Positions 19,849 through 30,838 of a stretch of DNA of 32,829 nt are shown one piece after another. Origin of the DNA: Gamarada debralockiae (lineage: Eukaryota; Ascomycota; Leotiomycetes; Helotiales; Hyphodiscaceae); NCBI GenBank assembly GCA_002803225.1, contig NXFV01001352.1:1-32829 (forward strand), written 5' to 3'. Every line of letters begins with the position of its first letter. Positions within the stretch are counted from its first letter, which is position 1. The notes under the pieces were generated by a model that did not search any database, was not told the DNA's origin, and saw only the letters and a list, made by a program, of their open reading frames with translations. The position numbers and the translations under genes are program-made.

Positions 19849-21510
19849 TCAAGGCAAACCCATGAACAGACTTAACATGGCCAGGTAATTAGGAGTTCCC
19901 AAGCCCGTCACCGGATCCCATGCGGCAACACTTTGAAAGCCGGCCGTGCCACATCCCTGATTTCCACCATTCGTAGTATCGTTCATGACCTGCGGGTTTG
20001 CATAGAGTAGGGTTCATGAATCCCACCGGACTCTTCTTCGCGGCATTCCGCTGTTCGTTGATCAGATTCACCAGACTGGCGAATGTGGGCGTGCTAGCAC
20101 TGGTACCGAAGGCGAGAGAGAATTGGCCGACGGCCACGACGTAATTGACTCCATTGACAGACACATCCGGGTAGCCGCGAACTTTCTGGGAATTGTTGAA
20201 GTGGTCAGCGCCGTACGTTGGTGCATGCTCCGTGAAGTAGGTGGCCATAGCTTTTCTGTTATAGGAAGGCACAGCAAAGACGTTGGAGAAGCCACCGCCA
20301 GAGGAAATGACACGCTCGTATGCGCTTTCAGGCGTGTGAACTGTGGAGCTGTTCATGACTTGTGTTGCGCCGACGCAGGTGATGTAGGGACATGTTCCAG
20401 GAAATGACGGGTTGAATATGCCGCTAGAGATTGTTGTACGCGCCTGTTGCGGAATCGATGCATTGACGCTGTTCCCTGCGACACCGAAATCGCCGGATGA
20501 GTAGAGAATTGAGACACCTTGCAGTCCGAGCTTCATATATTCCATACATTGCCTTTGTTCATACTTGACTGTCAAGTGCGCTTCATTCGATGAGGACGTA
20601 GAGATGACATTGGTGGTTGTGACCCCTCCGCAATTCTCGGGACCGTTAGAGCCGCCTGGGAGTTTGTCGGGTATTTGACAGTCGACATTAGGATCCTTTA
20701 AGCCCACCCTCGAATGAACAATAGCTCCCGTCAAGTACGTCGAGTTGAAGCTGCCTCCGGCAACCACGTCACCAACTTGGAACAGAGTCGTGGCCTGAGA
20801 CACAAGAGACATGGTGTATTGCAATCCAGGGTAGATTCTCCGTTGAAGCTGAAGTTCCGGTTTTGTGTCTGAACGATGATTCCCTCAATGAGATTTTGGG
20901 TTGGCGACTGTCCCACTTGCGTAGAAGAGAATTGTTTGAACTATCTATCCATGTCCGATTGTAGGAACGCTTGAGGAGTATACTGGACGACTCCCAGGCT
21001 GTTGTTCTTGACAGCAGAGCTGCCAGCAGGAGCATTGTAGAGAGCTCTGAGACAGGCCGGGGCGATCACTGAATCGCAGTTTTCCAACGTCATGAGAGCA
21101 TTCGTGACAGCAAGGCCTTGCTTAGAGTTCGGGGTATCTTCGGGAGATCCAAGTAATCCATGAGGAGTCGCAATGGTTTGGAGCAGGTAGTTCTCGTGTT
21201 TCTGCAGCCGTCGAGGCATACCGATCTTTTATCGAAATGAACAGTCCGGGTTACAATATCGATGTGCCGTAAGATGTGAGGGGACACTATATTGCTCACA
21301 GGGAAAATGGCTGTAGCCCGAGTCGTGGCTATACAGATGGTACGTGGTTTTCAGCAGACCCTCCGCTTCGCTTGCCCTGGCATTGAAAGTCATCCAGTTC
21401 CCACATTTGGACATCTTGACCCGGCTTAGCTCGATTCCCTATTCAGACAGCCACAACTTGACAGCATCGACAGTCTCCGAACTGGGTGTAGATGTCTCCG
21501 CGATCTTCTG
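19849..21510 (-). pseudogene. sedolisin / tripeptidyl-peptidase (S53) pseudogene
   Basis: Minus-strand pieces follow the order of a secreted fungal sedolisin. Propeptide: LWLSE*GIELSRVKMSKCGN, WMTFNARASEAEGLLKTTYH, CEQYSVPSHLTAH and DIVTRTVHFDKRS. Catalytic domain: ACLRALYNAPAGSS, LGVVQYTPQAFLQSDMDR, IIVQTQNRNFSFNGESTLD (Glu and Asp of the catalytic set), EQRQCMEYMKLGLQGVSILY, YSSGDFGVAGN, FNPSFPGTCPYITCVGATQV, SSGGGFSNVFAVPSYN and GTSASTPTFASL (catalytic Ser); C-terminus AAWDPVTGLGTPNYLAM (calcium site). Lesions: TAG at 21439-21441, two frameshifts between about 21270 and 21215, TAG at 20941-20943, a one-base loss near 20823 just after the Glu/Asp motif, and a one-base loss near 20010. No signal peptide was found; the 5' end abuts or overlaps the 3' end of IPI3. 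The residues remain well conserved, so decay is recent. Confidence 0.88.
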
Positions 21511-21566
21511 GGCTGACCAATGAAACAGACGCCAGATGAAGCGCCAGATGAAACGAGATGCCACGT

Positions 21567-22938
21567 TCATGTTCCACCAGACTTGAGCTTGGAATACTTT
21601 TCCCAAGTTTTCTTCTGGAGAGCCCGCTGCTCATTTATCACCTTCCAGAGTTCTTCATTCTCTTTCTGCAGCTTTTCGTCAGCAATTGAAGACGCGGCGA
21701 CAGGTAGTGCAAGTCTGGATATCGCATCTTCAAGCATGTCTGGCGGGATTCCTGGACCCCTCACAGCTTCTTCAAAAGAACTGGTGTCCATGGTACTAGT
21801 CAGCTGGGCAGTAAAAGTATAGGAACTTTCACCAAGCTTTGGCTTCACCACCGTAGATATTCTGGTCATCCTTCTACTGGGGAATGGGGACTGCATCAAG
21901 AGATTAGTCACGGGAGCGTTGAGATCCGCGATCTCCCCCGAGAAAGCTCGTCGACCGGTATCCCATTGTGCAATTTTGCCAGAGGCATGCCCGGAGAGCA
22001 GACTCGTCCCGTCATAGCTGAGCCCAAGACAATGCGCAGCGCCGAGTTCTGAAGGAGCCGTCCAAGGAGGAAGCGTAATTTGCACCGGTGTATTTTGTAG
22101 CCTTGTGTCGTAGAGTGGATTGAGGACAGAGTCTGCTTGGAAAAACTCAATGATCTGTATGGAACCATCTTCGAACCCGACGAAGACAGCTCGGTCGCAC
22201 GGATCCAGAGCGAGACAAAGTGGCGTCGATGGGAGAAGAAATGTCCGTAGCAGATCTCCCGTGCTATAGTTCCAAACAATGACGGTATTATCCTTGCTCG
22301 CTGAAACACAGATATTGGTTGTGGTCGAGCTGTGGCCCATGACAAGAGATGTAACGGCGGCTCGGTGGTTTGATAAGGTTCGAAGAGGCTCGTGTGTTTC
22401 ATTCGTAGTCAAAGTTAATAGGCGGGGAATTGACCAGACATTGATATTCGAATCTTCGGATCCTGTGACTAAATGTGATTGGGTTGCGGCGACACAAGAA
22501 ATGGCTTGGAGGTGGGCAGCGTGAGTCGATATTTGTCTGCCAGTACAGAACTGCAAAAGTTAGAATCTGGTCGCCACAGAAGATAGGAGAGACATGTACC
22601 TCCCATAGTATCACCCTCCCTTCGGCAGTGCCGAGGACCAAAACCCCTTCGGCGATCAATGTCAGGCTGTGTATCCTCTCTGGAAATGAGATCAAGGCCT
22701 CCTGATTTCCCCGCTCCCTCGAGTAGACATGAATCACCGCCTTGTCTGCTTGCGCTGCGAATATATGTGTGGAGATTGCTGCCAAAGAATTCACTGGTGT
22801 AGAACTCTTCTTGAACGAGGACTTCTGGGTGGGAGTGGGATGCAATTCGTGGAGGTAGATGCCGACATCTTTCGCAATGGCTGTATTGGCTGATTTGGGC
22901 TGGGCGCGGATGGAGGCAATGAAACATTCAGACAACAT
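21567..22938 (-). CDS. IPI3: WD-repeat pre-rRNA processing protein Ipi3
   Basis: Two exons (22938-22600 and 22550-21567, a 49-nt GT-AG intron at 22599-22551, phase 0) encode 440 residues. Ipi3 is part of the Rix1-Ipi1-Ipi3 complex that acts in nucleolus and nucleoplasm on the 60S pre-ribosome (ITS2 processing, recruitment of Rea1). Several WD repeats are visible, for example AEGRVILWE, SEDSNINVWSI, SKDNTVIVWNYSTGDLLRTF, FEDGSIQIIEF and HASGKIAQWDT. The C-terminus is a helical segment ending LQKENEELWKVINEQRALQK, typical for Ipi3. The N-terminus MLSECFIASI also fits. The stop lies 57 bases or less from the 5' remains of the sedolisin pseudogene on the same strand. Confidence 0.88.
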
Positions 22939-24154
22939 GATGGTGTGGTGGCACAGATTGACAATAGATCTGTGAAATTTGCAGTCGATGTGGATTGTAT
23001 CGTTTCGAGTTGTCGTACTTTGCTGGAGGAGAAGAAGATTCGACCCGTCAGATTTCCATGGCCTGCGATAGTGTAGATCTCCCCCGGATGGTATGGCTGA
23101 AATAAGGCGTACACCAGATCGAAGATCAGCTGAAGAGGTGATTATCGAATCGGGGTCTGAGCTGAATGGATCAATGGAGGTGGCAGCCGACGGTTCGGTT
23201 TTTTGCAGCTATTCCTGGAGAACAAATTTGCTCTCCACCCCGTGCTACTGTACTTTTAGCGATCCATCAGGCAGACCCCTGAGCACATCTTTTTTCAAAC
23301 AATTGATAAAAAATAGCATCGCAAGTTCGACTCTTTCCAGATAACAAATTTAATTTCCAAAAGAGTTCAAATCATTCTTTCCAAGTAGTGTAGGTCCGAA
23401 CTTTGCAAATGATGTTCGAGGAAGCTATGTCTCCAAAACAGTCTATGCCATGAAGCCCAGCGCTTTAGAGTTCCTCCGCCGAAACTCTCCCCGCTCCCGC
23501 TGCCACCAACTTTCCCCCACACCAAGCTACTCGTCTAGTTGCCCTCCTCAAAAATGGATTGCGCTTACTCCTCTTCTCACAGCTCTCATCTGTTTGATTC
23601 TTCGTACGTCTATCCTTCTCAGTTTCATCTTATCCCCTTTACCCCTATATGAATGTACGAGATGTCCTCGATCCCAAAGTCCTGTCACCCCCTCGGGGAC
23701 CCCCTCCATGGACACGAGCCCGTCCCAATAATTCGGATAGACCACAAAGACCTGATCAGATTATCGAGCACAGACCTTCATCTGACCATTTATCGCGTCT
23801 TTCTCTGCTTTTAACTCGCACCAAATACTCCGAACTCCCCCCTTGTCAATCGAGGCTGATGGTGGCGTCTTCTGGGCTTCATGGGCAGGTCTCGAGTTGA
23901 TCATCTCCAGCTGCTGAACAAATACGGGTGCATTCAGATTCCGCGTTAGGGATTCGAAGGTAGTAAACTAATTCCAATTTCTTGAGAAGGCAAGACTTGT
24001 AGTCAGTTTTGTTCCCTCTTTGTCAAATACTGTTTTCCTTCCCTCTTTTTCTATCCATTTTCCATGATTTGAGTCCCGTTATACTTCCATTACACAAATC
24101 ATTCTTTTACGACGATTTCAATCTTCTAAGACTCTCTCCTGTGGATGACGATAG
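22939..24154. other. divergent intergenic region
   Basis: It contains the IPI3 promoter. A short frame at 23554 (MDCAYSSSHSSHLFDS) ends at a GTACGT and might be a leader exon of the following unknown gene, but no acceptor can be assigned with confidence. Nothing else is supported. Confidence 0.3.
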
Positions 24155-24924
24155 ATGACAATGGACTCCCCTCTCGGTTCCACTGCTCGTCAGTGCGACC
24201 CCACCTCGAACTCCGACTTAGACAGCACACATCAGGCGCCCTATTTCTCCACTCCTCTCCACAAAGACAATAGTCGTACAATGCCACGACACAAATCTCT
24301 CCCATCTATCAATTCCAAAATGTACTCCTCAGGGTCTTCACCAAAGAGCGGTGCAAAGGGTATAAAGAGGTCCGACTCCACGTATTCTCTTCAAAAATCG
24401 GTTTCGGGAATGAAATGCTTGCTCCCTCTGAAGCTCTCATCATCGCTACCAACTTCAACCTGGAACTCTCCAACACCTCCCCAAAGGCCAACTTTTGGAT
24501 TTGAGGAACACGCTGCAGAAGACTCCATATTACAAACCCCGCATCAATCACCGAAACCGCGATTTCAAGTTCCACGGCTCATGACAATTCGACAAGAACA
24601 GTACCGTGACACTCCTGTCTATACGGAGCCTGGATCCCCATCACTGAATTTGGCTTATTATACGGATGATGAAGTATACCTGAACTCTTCTCCAGCCGAT
24701 TCCTACAATGTATCCTCCAACGCTCATGGGTACGCGAGTTCTAGCAGTGAAAGTCAGGCTTCCGAAGACCTCAACGAAGAGACCCCACTTTCTCAAGGAT
24801 CATCACCATCGAGAAGTGTTGTTATGAGGACCCTGATACTAAGGTGCATATGGCGCTAGTCTAAAATAGGGTTCAAAAGCTTCAATTCAAAATCTCTGTC
24901 CTTTCCTACGTAGTTCAACCCTTC

Positions 24925-25062
24925 TGTTATATCTACAGCTTGATACAGCTTATTCCTGTTGCCTGTCCCGATAACTAGTTGCCTGTCCCGATATCTTGCT
25001 GCCTATACCGATGACCTGCTGCCTGTCCCTAGATATCACCGTACCTTCTAGACCTATCAACA
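24925..25062. mobile_element. solo LTR, 138 bp, with four 20-bp tandem units
   Basis: The segment starts TGTTATATCTACAGC and ends CCTATCAACA, so it has TG...CA ends with short imperfect inverted termini (TGTT/AACA). Inside it, gcctgtcccg-type units begin at 24961, 24981, 25001 and 25021, an exact 20-bp period. Its right 47 bases recur without mismatch, inverted, at 32770 to the window end, followed by a slightly diverged stretch, so it is a dispersed repeat. No gag-pol is attached and no clear target duplication is seen, so a MITE-like element is an alternative. Confidence 0.65.
24961..25034 (+). repeat. 20-bp tandem repeat (about 3.7 copies) inside the LTR
   Basis: Units begin gcctgtcccgataactagtt, gcctgtcccgatatcttgct, gcctataccgatgacctgct and gcctgtccctagat. 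The first three are full length and the fourth partial. Confidence 0.85.
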
Positions 25063-26532
25063 AGAAGGACCTTCCCGCGGCTCAGATTGTCCTTCCAATG
25101 TCCGGGTGACTCCGAAAGTGTTTCCAAGTCCTTGTTTCGAGACGAGGGTGCTTGGCTGAGTAGCCCTTTGAACAAGTGGAATGGTCCCAAAGCAAAGCCT
25201 CTCCCACAGCTTCTGGCAGAAAACATGCCCATTGAACATGATATTGAGGGATGGCTCTGCGATACGAGCATAATTTGTGGTGACGATTCATATGTGAGAA
25301 CTGAGTTCCATTTCCAAGAGCTTGACTAATGACTTTAGGCTCGCGCCACTGCTGTTACTCCTGCTAGAGCTCACGTTGTCGACGTAAACATGCGTCCACT
25401 ATCCATCAAAATTCCCCAAGGTCCTCGTCACTTGTTGGGACCAGGCCCCAATCATTCACTCCTAATGGTGGAAGGAAAAGCCGAGTGACCTTTCGAGACA
25501 GCTATGATCTCAACGTTGATCAGTTTGATCCATGGTCTGAAGACGACGTCGTTAGAAAATCATGGATTTCCCAACCACCTCTTCCCAAGAACTCGCCTGA
25601 TCTTGCCATGGCGAGTCCACCACTGTCACCAATACATTCGGGTTCCTCAAGGAGCCGAATACCAATGGATTGGCGAAGGGACTCAGATCCAAATACTTAT
25701 GCTGACGAGTTCATACCCTCGCCAACATCCGATTCTGCCTCTCAACTCATTTCGGACCTCGAACATTCGACTTCCAACTTTCCTTCGAGCACCCTACTTC
25801 CAGATACTCCATGTATATCGGCAATCGGTATCCATCTTCAGCAATCATCACACTCTCAATGGGATCTTCCTGAACCACTCCCATCTCCCTTCTCTGAAGG
25901 CGAAGATTGGCGACCACGTCCGAACACCTCATTACGCTGACCCAAAACATCATACTTCACGTCGCTGCAACGAACTTTTCACCCCGAATTTCCGAGACCG
26001 TACCTCTATCAAAACAAGACTGGAATGAAGGCAGGCAAGATGATCTCGACACACCACTATATCCCAAGCACCGATCTCTTAACACCTTAGTTGAGCCCAA
26101 TCTGCAACCACTCCCTCCCCCAACGCCCCTTATCATCTTCGCGCAGCACTCTACGCCCACATCCTCGCCTACATCTTCCTGACATCGCTCCAGGCCCACT
26201 TTCCCCTTCCTGCCTACACCCCGCCTCCCTCGCCGTTACACATGCCGTTCTTCACAACAACTTCGTAATCGCTCCCCAACAAAGCGGCTAACAGGCTCGG
26301 AATTGCCGTTCCAGCCGACCTGCGGCGAAAGATCAACATTGGCGACGATGCCATTATTCTTTGGCATTCGAGGACAAGGTTTGGAGTTGACATTTTACTG
26401 AAGAGGATGAGACAGTGTATCGGGCAGGTGATATCCGAGATGGATGAAAAAAGGTATGGGACGGAAAACAGGGGAAAGGAAGTTGATGGAGTTTTCTTTC
26501 GGGGCTCTAAGGGAAGTGGTCAAGGGTTGTGA

Positions 26533-26787
26533 GTGTGCTTGCACTGGCCTTTCGTAAATTATTATTAGCCCTTTGTTTTCGTGTATGTATTTGTACACTC
26601 GGTTACGGCACATTGTTTTGAAACTTGCGAGGAGTTGGCGTATGTAACAGCCTGTTGCTACCATCTCATTTTGTCTATATCAAATATCACATCATACTCT
26701 TTAACCCTTCTCACTCACCATTTCTTTCATGCTTTCAATTTTCCTACTACTTCAACGTCAGTAAAATATCCTCACCTTCACTTCAAA
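26533..26787. other. spacer between convergent genes
   Basis: A short 3'-3' spacer, AT-rich, with no supported feature. Confidence 0.4.
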
Positions 26788-28153
26788 TTAAAAAAGTTGG
26801 AAGTACTCACAACCAACCCTTCTCTCATCCCAATCAAAAACTCCATAAACACTCCTCAAAAACGCATTCCCAAGAATCACCAAGTCCTTTGGAATCTCGA
26901 AGCCAGGCACATATTCAGGAATCGCATCAATCAACGGAACACACTCGACGACTGGCTCATTGCACCACGGCAGTGTTATCTCAGCAACGTAATCCGTTCC
27001 TTTGAGCACAATTTCATGACCTCCTCCCAGACTGACGACCAAATCTGGGAGATCAGGAACCGAGGAGCACGGGACGACCATTTCCCTGCCGCACGCCGAA
27101 GGTTCGCGCGGGAGTTGAGAGAGGAGGGATGATGTGACGGCCTGGGGGAACGCGAGCATAGGGTAGGCAGTCATGAGGAGTCCTGAATACGAGCCGAATT
27201 CCTCATCCACCAACGTCTCCTCCCCCTTCCCCTTATCACAACTCGTCATCGACACGCCCACCACTTCGATCTGCCACTGCGTCGTATTCTCTGGATACAA
27301 CCTATTCCACACCACTGAATCCTTGTCTAACAAATCTTCGTTCATGCCTCCAAAGACGATATCCCCGACATCTGTGTCGTTGCGGGGGAGTTTGAGGGCG
27401 AAGACGTTGTTGTCCAGGATTTCATTGTTGACCATCGTTCTGAATGGGCTGGAAAGTGTATTCGGAGCTCTCCAATCATCCAACCACTCTGCCCTCTCAT
27501 ACGTGAGTCCAAGCACACTATCCCAGCCCTCAAGTCCATCATCGGGATATACTTCCTCATAATACCTTAGCTCCTGAAAATGTTGCTCAGGCACAGTCAA
27601 ATTCCCTAGCGTCAAGGTATCAATAGATTCTCTCCCGTAGGCAAAAACGGGTCCGTAAGTTGTATGTTTGATTGTGCCGATGTCCTGATAGGTTGAGGAA
27701 GCGGTAGAGTTGAACTTGGATTTGGATGCGCAGTGGTGACTTCCGCCGCAGGAGATGGACGGCGCGAAGAGGTCGGCCCAGATGATATCGATTATGGCGG
27801 GGATGGATTGCGGTGGTGTGCCGAGGGAAATGGGAGTTGTGTAGAGGAGGGTTTGGGGGGACTGAGATACTTGTCAGAATCATTTCTTGTAGAAATTGGA
27901 GATCATATGATTTTGCTTGGGTGTGGACCTGGATTGGAAGGCCAAGTGGTCCAGCACTTGACTTTCGGCGTCCTCCTGGTGGTGCTTGGAGGACTTTCTG
28001 GTCGCCTTCATCTAGATTACTGGCTTTTGGTTTGAAACTAGAAGAAGAGAGTTTCTTGGTGAATACTGGCTGGGAGAACTTCCCCGCATTGGCGCAGATT
28101 AGGAGGAAGGCGCTCGCAAGCGATGCTGTTGAGACGAAGTTGATGAACTTCAT
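26788..28153 (-). CDS. secreted aspartic-protease-like (A1) protein without a visible catalytic dyad
   Basis: Two exons (28153-27929 and 27861-26788; intron 27928-27862, 67 nt, GT-AG with a TCTGAC branch) give 432 residues. Residues 1-23 (MKFINFVSTASLASAFLLIC and on) form a signal peptide. The pepsin fold is recognisable from YTTPISLGTPPQSIPAIID at about residue 81 onward, LTLGNLTVPEQHF, WDSVLGLTYE, GDIVFGGMNEDL, TQWQIEVVGVSM, VPCSSVPDLPDLVVSLGGG and the C-terminal LVILGNAFLRSVYGVFDWDE. However, the first active-site motif, normally DTG or DSG, reads IDIIWADLF, and the second, normally DSG/DTG, reads SYSGLLMTAYPMLAFP, apparently without the Asp. The frame is otherwise open and uses normal splice sites, so this looks like a maintained non-catalytic homologue (pseudopeptidase) rather than a broken gene. 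Confidence 0.75.
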
Positions 28154-29050
28154 CGTGACTTCTTCGAACCGGAACCAGAGAAATTCGCTGACAAGAAAAA
28201 TTGGTATCAAGTGCGATTGAGAATTTGATTTCGAAGGAGATATTAATCGAGCACACTTGTCTTCTTGTTGGTAAAGACACCGTTGCCTGATTGTTTGGCG
28301 ATGTTGGGGTTTTGCGGCACAGTGAATTAACTTCAAGGGTAGCCTACGCGTCGCTTTGGCCTTGTCAAGACAAATCAAGTCAGCCCACCATCGTAAAACT
28401 TCCGCTCAGCCAACTCTGCCAACTCCGTCGCATTTGCGTCAATCGGCCTACATTCCAGCTCTTCAGTGAACGATTTTCGCAGCTTTCGCCAGCCTGCGTT
28501 CTATTCTAGTCCCCGACTACAGGAAATGCCTGGACTGATGCAGCCTCGTTCAGATACCCTCCCAACATGCGACTAAGTGGGCAATTCGGACGTGTACGGC
28601 CTTGGGATTTCGTTCGGTATCTACCTTCAATGGATTTCAGATCTATTGTTGAAAGCCTTTCTCGTTGAAGAACTTTAGGTGATGTCCTCAAAGACAAGGT
28701 GATCTTTCTACTGGCTACATTCCTCGTGACGGTGCTCCTTGTCAACGACACTATTAGTGGACTATATAGTGTTGATATTCTGATCGTGTTGCACATTTTC
28801 TTTGGCAGTATTTATACAATATTTATCGACAATCATATGTTGGACCGGATAGAGTTCTTTCGCAGCTTGATCGGCATCGTATTCGAATGGACTGTTGTAG
28901 TGCGTCACAATATTGGCCGGAAATATACAGTACGACTGCTGTTTTGTAGTCTGTGAACTATATCCATCGATTGAGTTGCCTACCGACTTTCCCACACTCT
29001 AAGATGATGTCCACTCAAACAAACGCTCACATGAAGACACTGCAGGCAGC
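28154..29050. other. region upstream of the aspartic-protease-like gene
   Basis: It contains that gene's promoter. A minus-strand frame at 28762-28995 includes ELYPVQHMIVDKYCINTAKE, which faintly resembles the helical segment after a fungal BTB domain, but this is weak. Otherwise I see nothing. Confidence 0.3.
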
Positions 29051-29406
29051 ATGGAAACGCCTCCAACCTCTTCCAAGCGTCAACGTACTTCTGATGGGAG
29101 CGCAATTGCCTATGTAGCCTCAGCCGGGACTCGCATTCCATCATCATTCGCAGAGTAAGGCCAACCAGATCAATGAACTAGCTACATAACTAACAAGCCA
29201 TGCAACAAACTTACACCCGATTTCATAGAGCTCTAAGTAGGTCTAAATAAAAAGCCGTTCCATGCCACTCAGCGATGCTTGCGCTGTATCGAGAAAATGT
29301 TCTACGTGAGTTCAAGGAGGCTCATACTGGCTTGGCAGAGTTTCCAGACTACGATCCGATGTCTTCGCACTGTTCATTGAATAGTGTAAATCTCATAGGC
29401 TGTTGA
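29051..29406 (+). pseudogene. BTB/POZ-domain gene relic
   Basis: An ATG at 29051 opens METPPTSSKRQRTSDGSAIA and continues to GTRIPSSFA, where a GTAAGG donor, an ATAACTAAC branch and a TTCATAG acceptor (about 29229) suggest an intron. Further on, KKPFHA and, after a one-base shift, HSAMLALYRENVLREFKEAH and TGLAEFPDYDP match the BTB core (KPFxVHxAxLC...S..F..A..GxFKEAxTGxIxLPxDDP). A stop follows within 20 residues and the rest of the domain is absent. Fungal BTB proteins are often Cullin-3 adaptors, and the families are large and fast-evolving. This copy is truncated and frameshifted. Confidence 0.5.
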
Positions 29407-30838
29407 TGAGTTAGCCATTTTTAGCCACCTGAAATAGATCGCCCCATCTCGAAAGAAATTTTAGCTTGCACAGGACGTTAACCTATCCAATCTACTATCA
29501 TTTTGATCGACGATCGAATTTTGAAAGCTAGATACAGTACGTGATTGCATGTACTCATAGCAAGGGAATCTCGCAAACGGTATTCATCTGTAGTGTTATT
29601 CTCATTGCTGTGATTTTTCTGGTCTTGACTCATTCTGAGCTCAATATGGAACTCGTCAAGCATCAAGCCTTCAGGTTATAACGCCTCTAGCTTGTTAATT
29701 TGAAAGGAGCATGGTCTATTGAAGGTCCTAAGGACTCCTGAAAAGCGGTGCCGAAAGAAAACGAATTCAATTGAGTGGTGCCGCAATGCAATTAGACGAT
29801 GCTGAAACTAGGGTCCTGAAATGAAGGCTCAAGGAGGCTTGCGATTCTACTTGATATGTCGTACCAATTCGAGGATTTCTAAACGAACCCAAGTCGTTAC
29901 CCTTGAGCTCGCTCATTTCAGACAAGAAAATAGATATGAGACGTCTGGTGCAGCGCAGAATCACGAAAAAGCGCGTCTAACGCGTCAAAGCGTCAGGTCG
30001 TGAACCCTGGCTTCTAAGACATGTCATTTCTGACATCTCGAAGATCGACGACGCCGCATTCATTGTTTCATTGTTTGCTTTCCGAGGTCCAAGGGAAGCG
30101 TTGTTACAATTGCAGATATAGAATTTTCAATGTCCGATCTTCGCTGGACGAACGCACCAGCACTTCTTTGATGCAATCGAGTACAAGCTGGGAGTCGACG
30201 GCCTTTCAACCCCGCATTTCACAGAACGCTCTCTCGGCCTCGGATAACCGAAATGCTGGATTACACGGTTTGGGCCTCGAGAGATGACCCCTGAGCTCTG
30301 CAACAAGCCATCGAACGCCACCAAAGATATCAAAATGTCCTCAGCCATTCGGAGAATATCTGGAAACATCCGTTCAAGGGATCAAGCATAGTTTAATGTG
30401 CCATCTTGGCTTCTTGTAGCTAAAGATACGAGAAACCAAGAGCCTTCATTTCTGAAAAGAGCAAAAATATCTGGGGGCAGATAGGAAACGTTCCGGTGAC
30501 ATGGTCAACCGGAACCAATGTGCAGTACAAATTGGAACAAACCCTTGTTCGACCCTTGAAAGCAATAATGTTACTACTGTAACAATCAGACAGGCCGTTC
30601 TGGTACTGGCCAAATGACGGCCCTGCAGAATTGTTCTTCCCCCTGTACTACTCCAGAACGCGCTCGAACCTATTCACGTTTATTTGTACCGAATCCATTC
30701 CCCTTTACTTTCGACTTATTTTCTGACATCTGTTCCAACACTTCTTCTGTTAAACCGCAAGAGTGCAGTGACATCATTCCACATCCCTAGCTGCCATTCT
30801 CCCTACCCAAGAACATCTCTTTTCTTAATACGCCCGCA
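29407..30838. other. gene-free region before the chromodomain gene
   Basis: There is no supported gene. Open frames at 30021-30287 (+) and 30127-30369 (-) show no domain. The last 200 bases are CT-rich, as in a fungal promoter/leader. Confidence 0.4.

Larger units (their letters stand above)
24155..26532 (+). pseudogene. unrecognised Ser/Pro-rich gene, fragmented
   Basis: I do not recognise the family. Coding-like text runs through several frames: 24155-24820 (MTMDSPLGSTARQCD to NEETPLSQGSSPSRS), then after a shift YEDPDTKVHMALV to about 24855. A solo LTR occupies 24925-25062. It resumes at about 25075-25293 (SLFRDEGAWLSSPLNKW, AKPLPQLLAENMPIEHD, GWLCDTSIICGDDSY), followed by a 45-nt intron-like stretch (25294-25338). 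It continues at 25420-25938 (SRVTFRDSYDLNVDQFDPWS to FSEGEDWRPRPNTS), in another frame at 25925-26100, then YHLRAALYAHILAYIFLTSL (about 26125) and finally ANRLGIAVPADLRRKINIG, AIILWHSRTRFGVDILLKRM and CIGQVISEMDEKRYG ending at 26530-26532. The last part looks like a structured conserved domain; the rest is low-complexity and phosphosite-like. At least four frame changes plus the insertion argue for a pseudogene, although some may be unrecognised introns. Confidence 0.5.

Noticed and set aside
27870..27930. Apparent frameshift in the aspartic-protease-like gene
   Set aside because: A 67-nt GT-AG intron with a good branch site joins the two frames exactly; the gene is spliced, not broken.
29980..30020. 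tRNA-like text with a GTGAACCCTGGC stretch
   Set aside because: No cloverleaf could be drawn: acceptor and anticodon stems do not pair.
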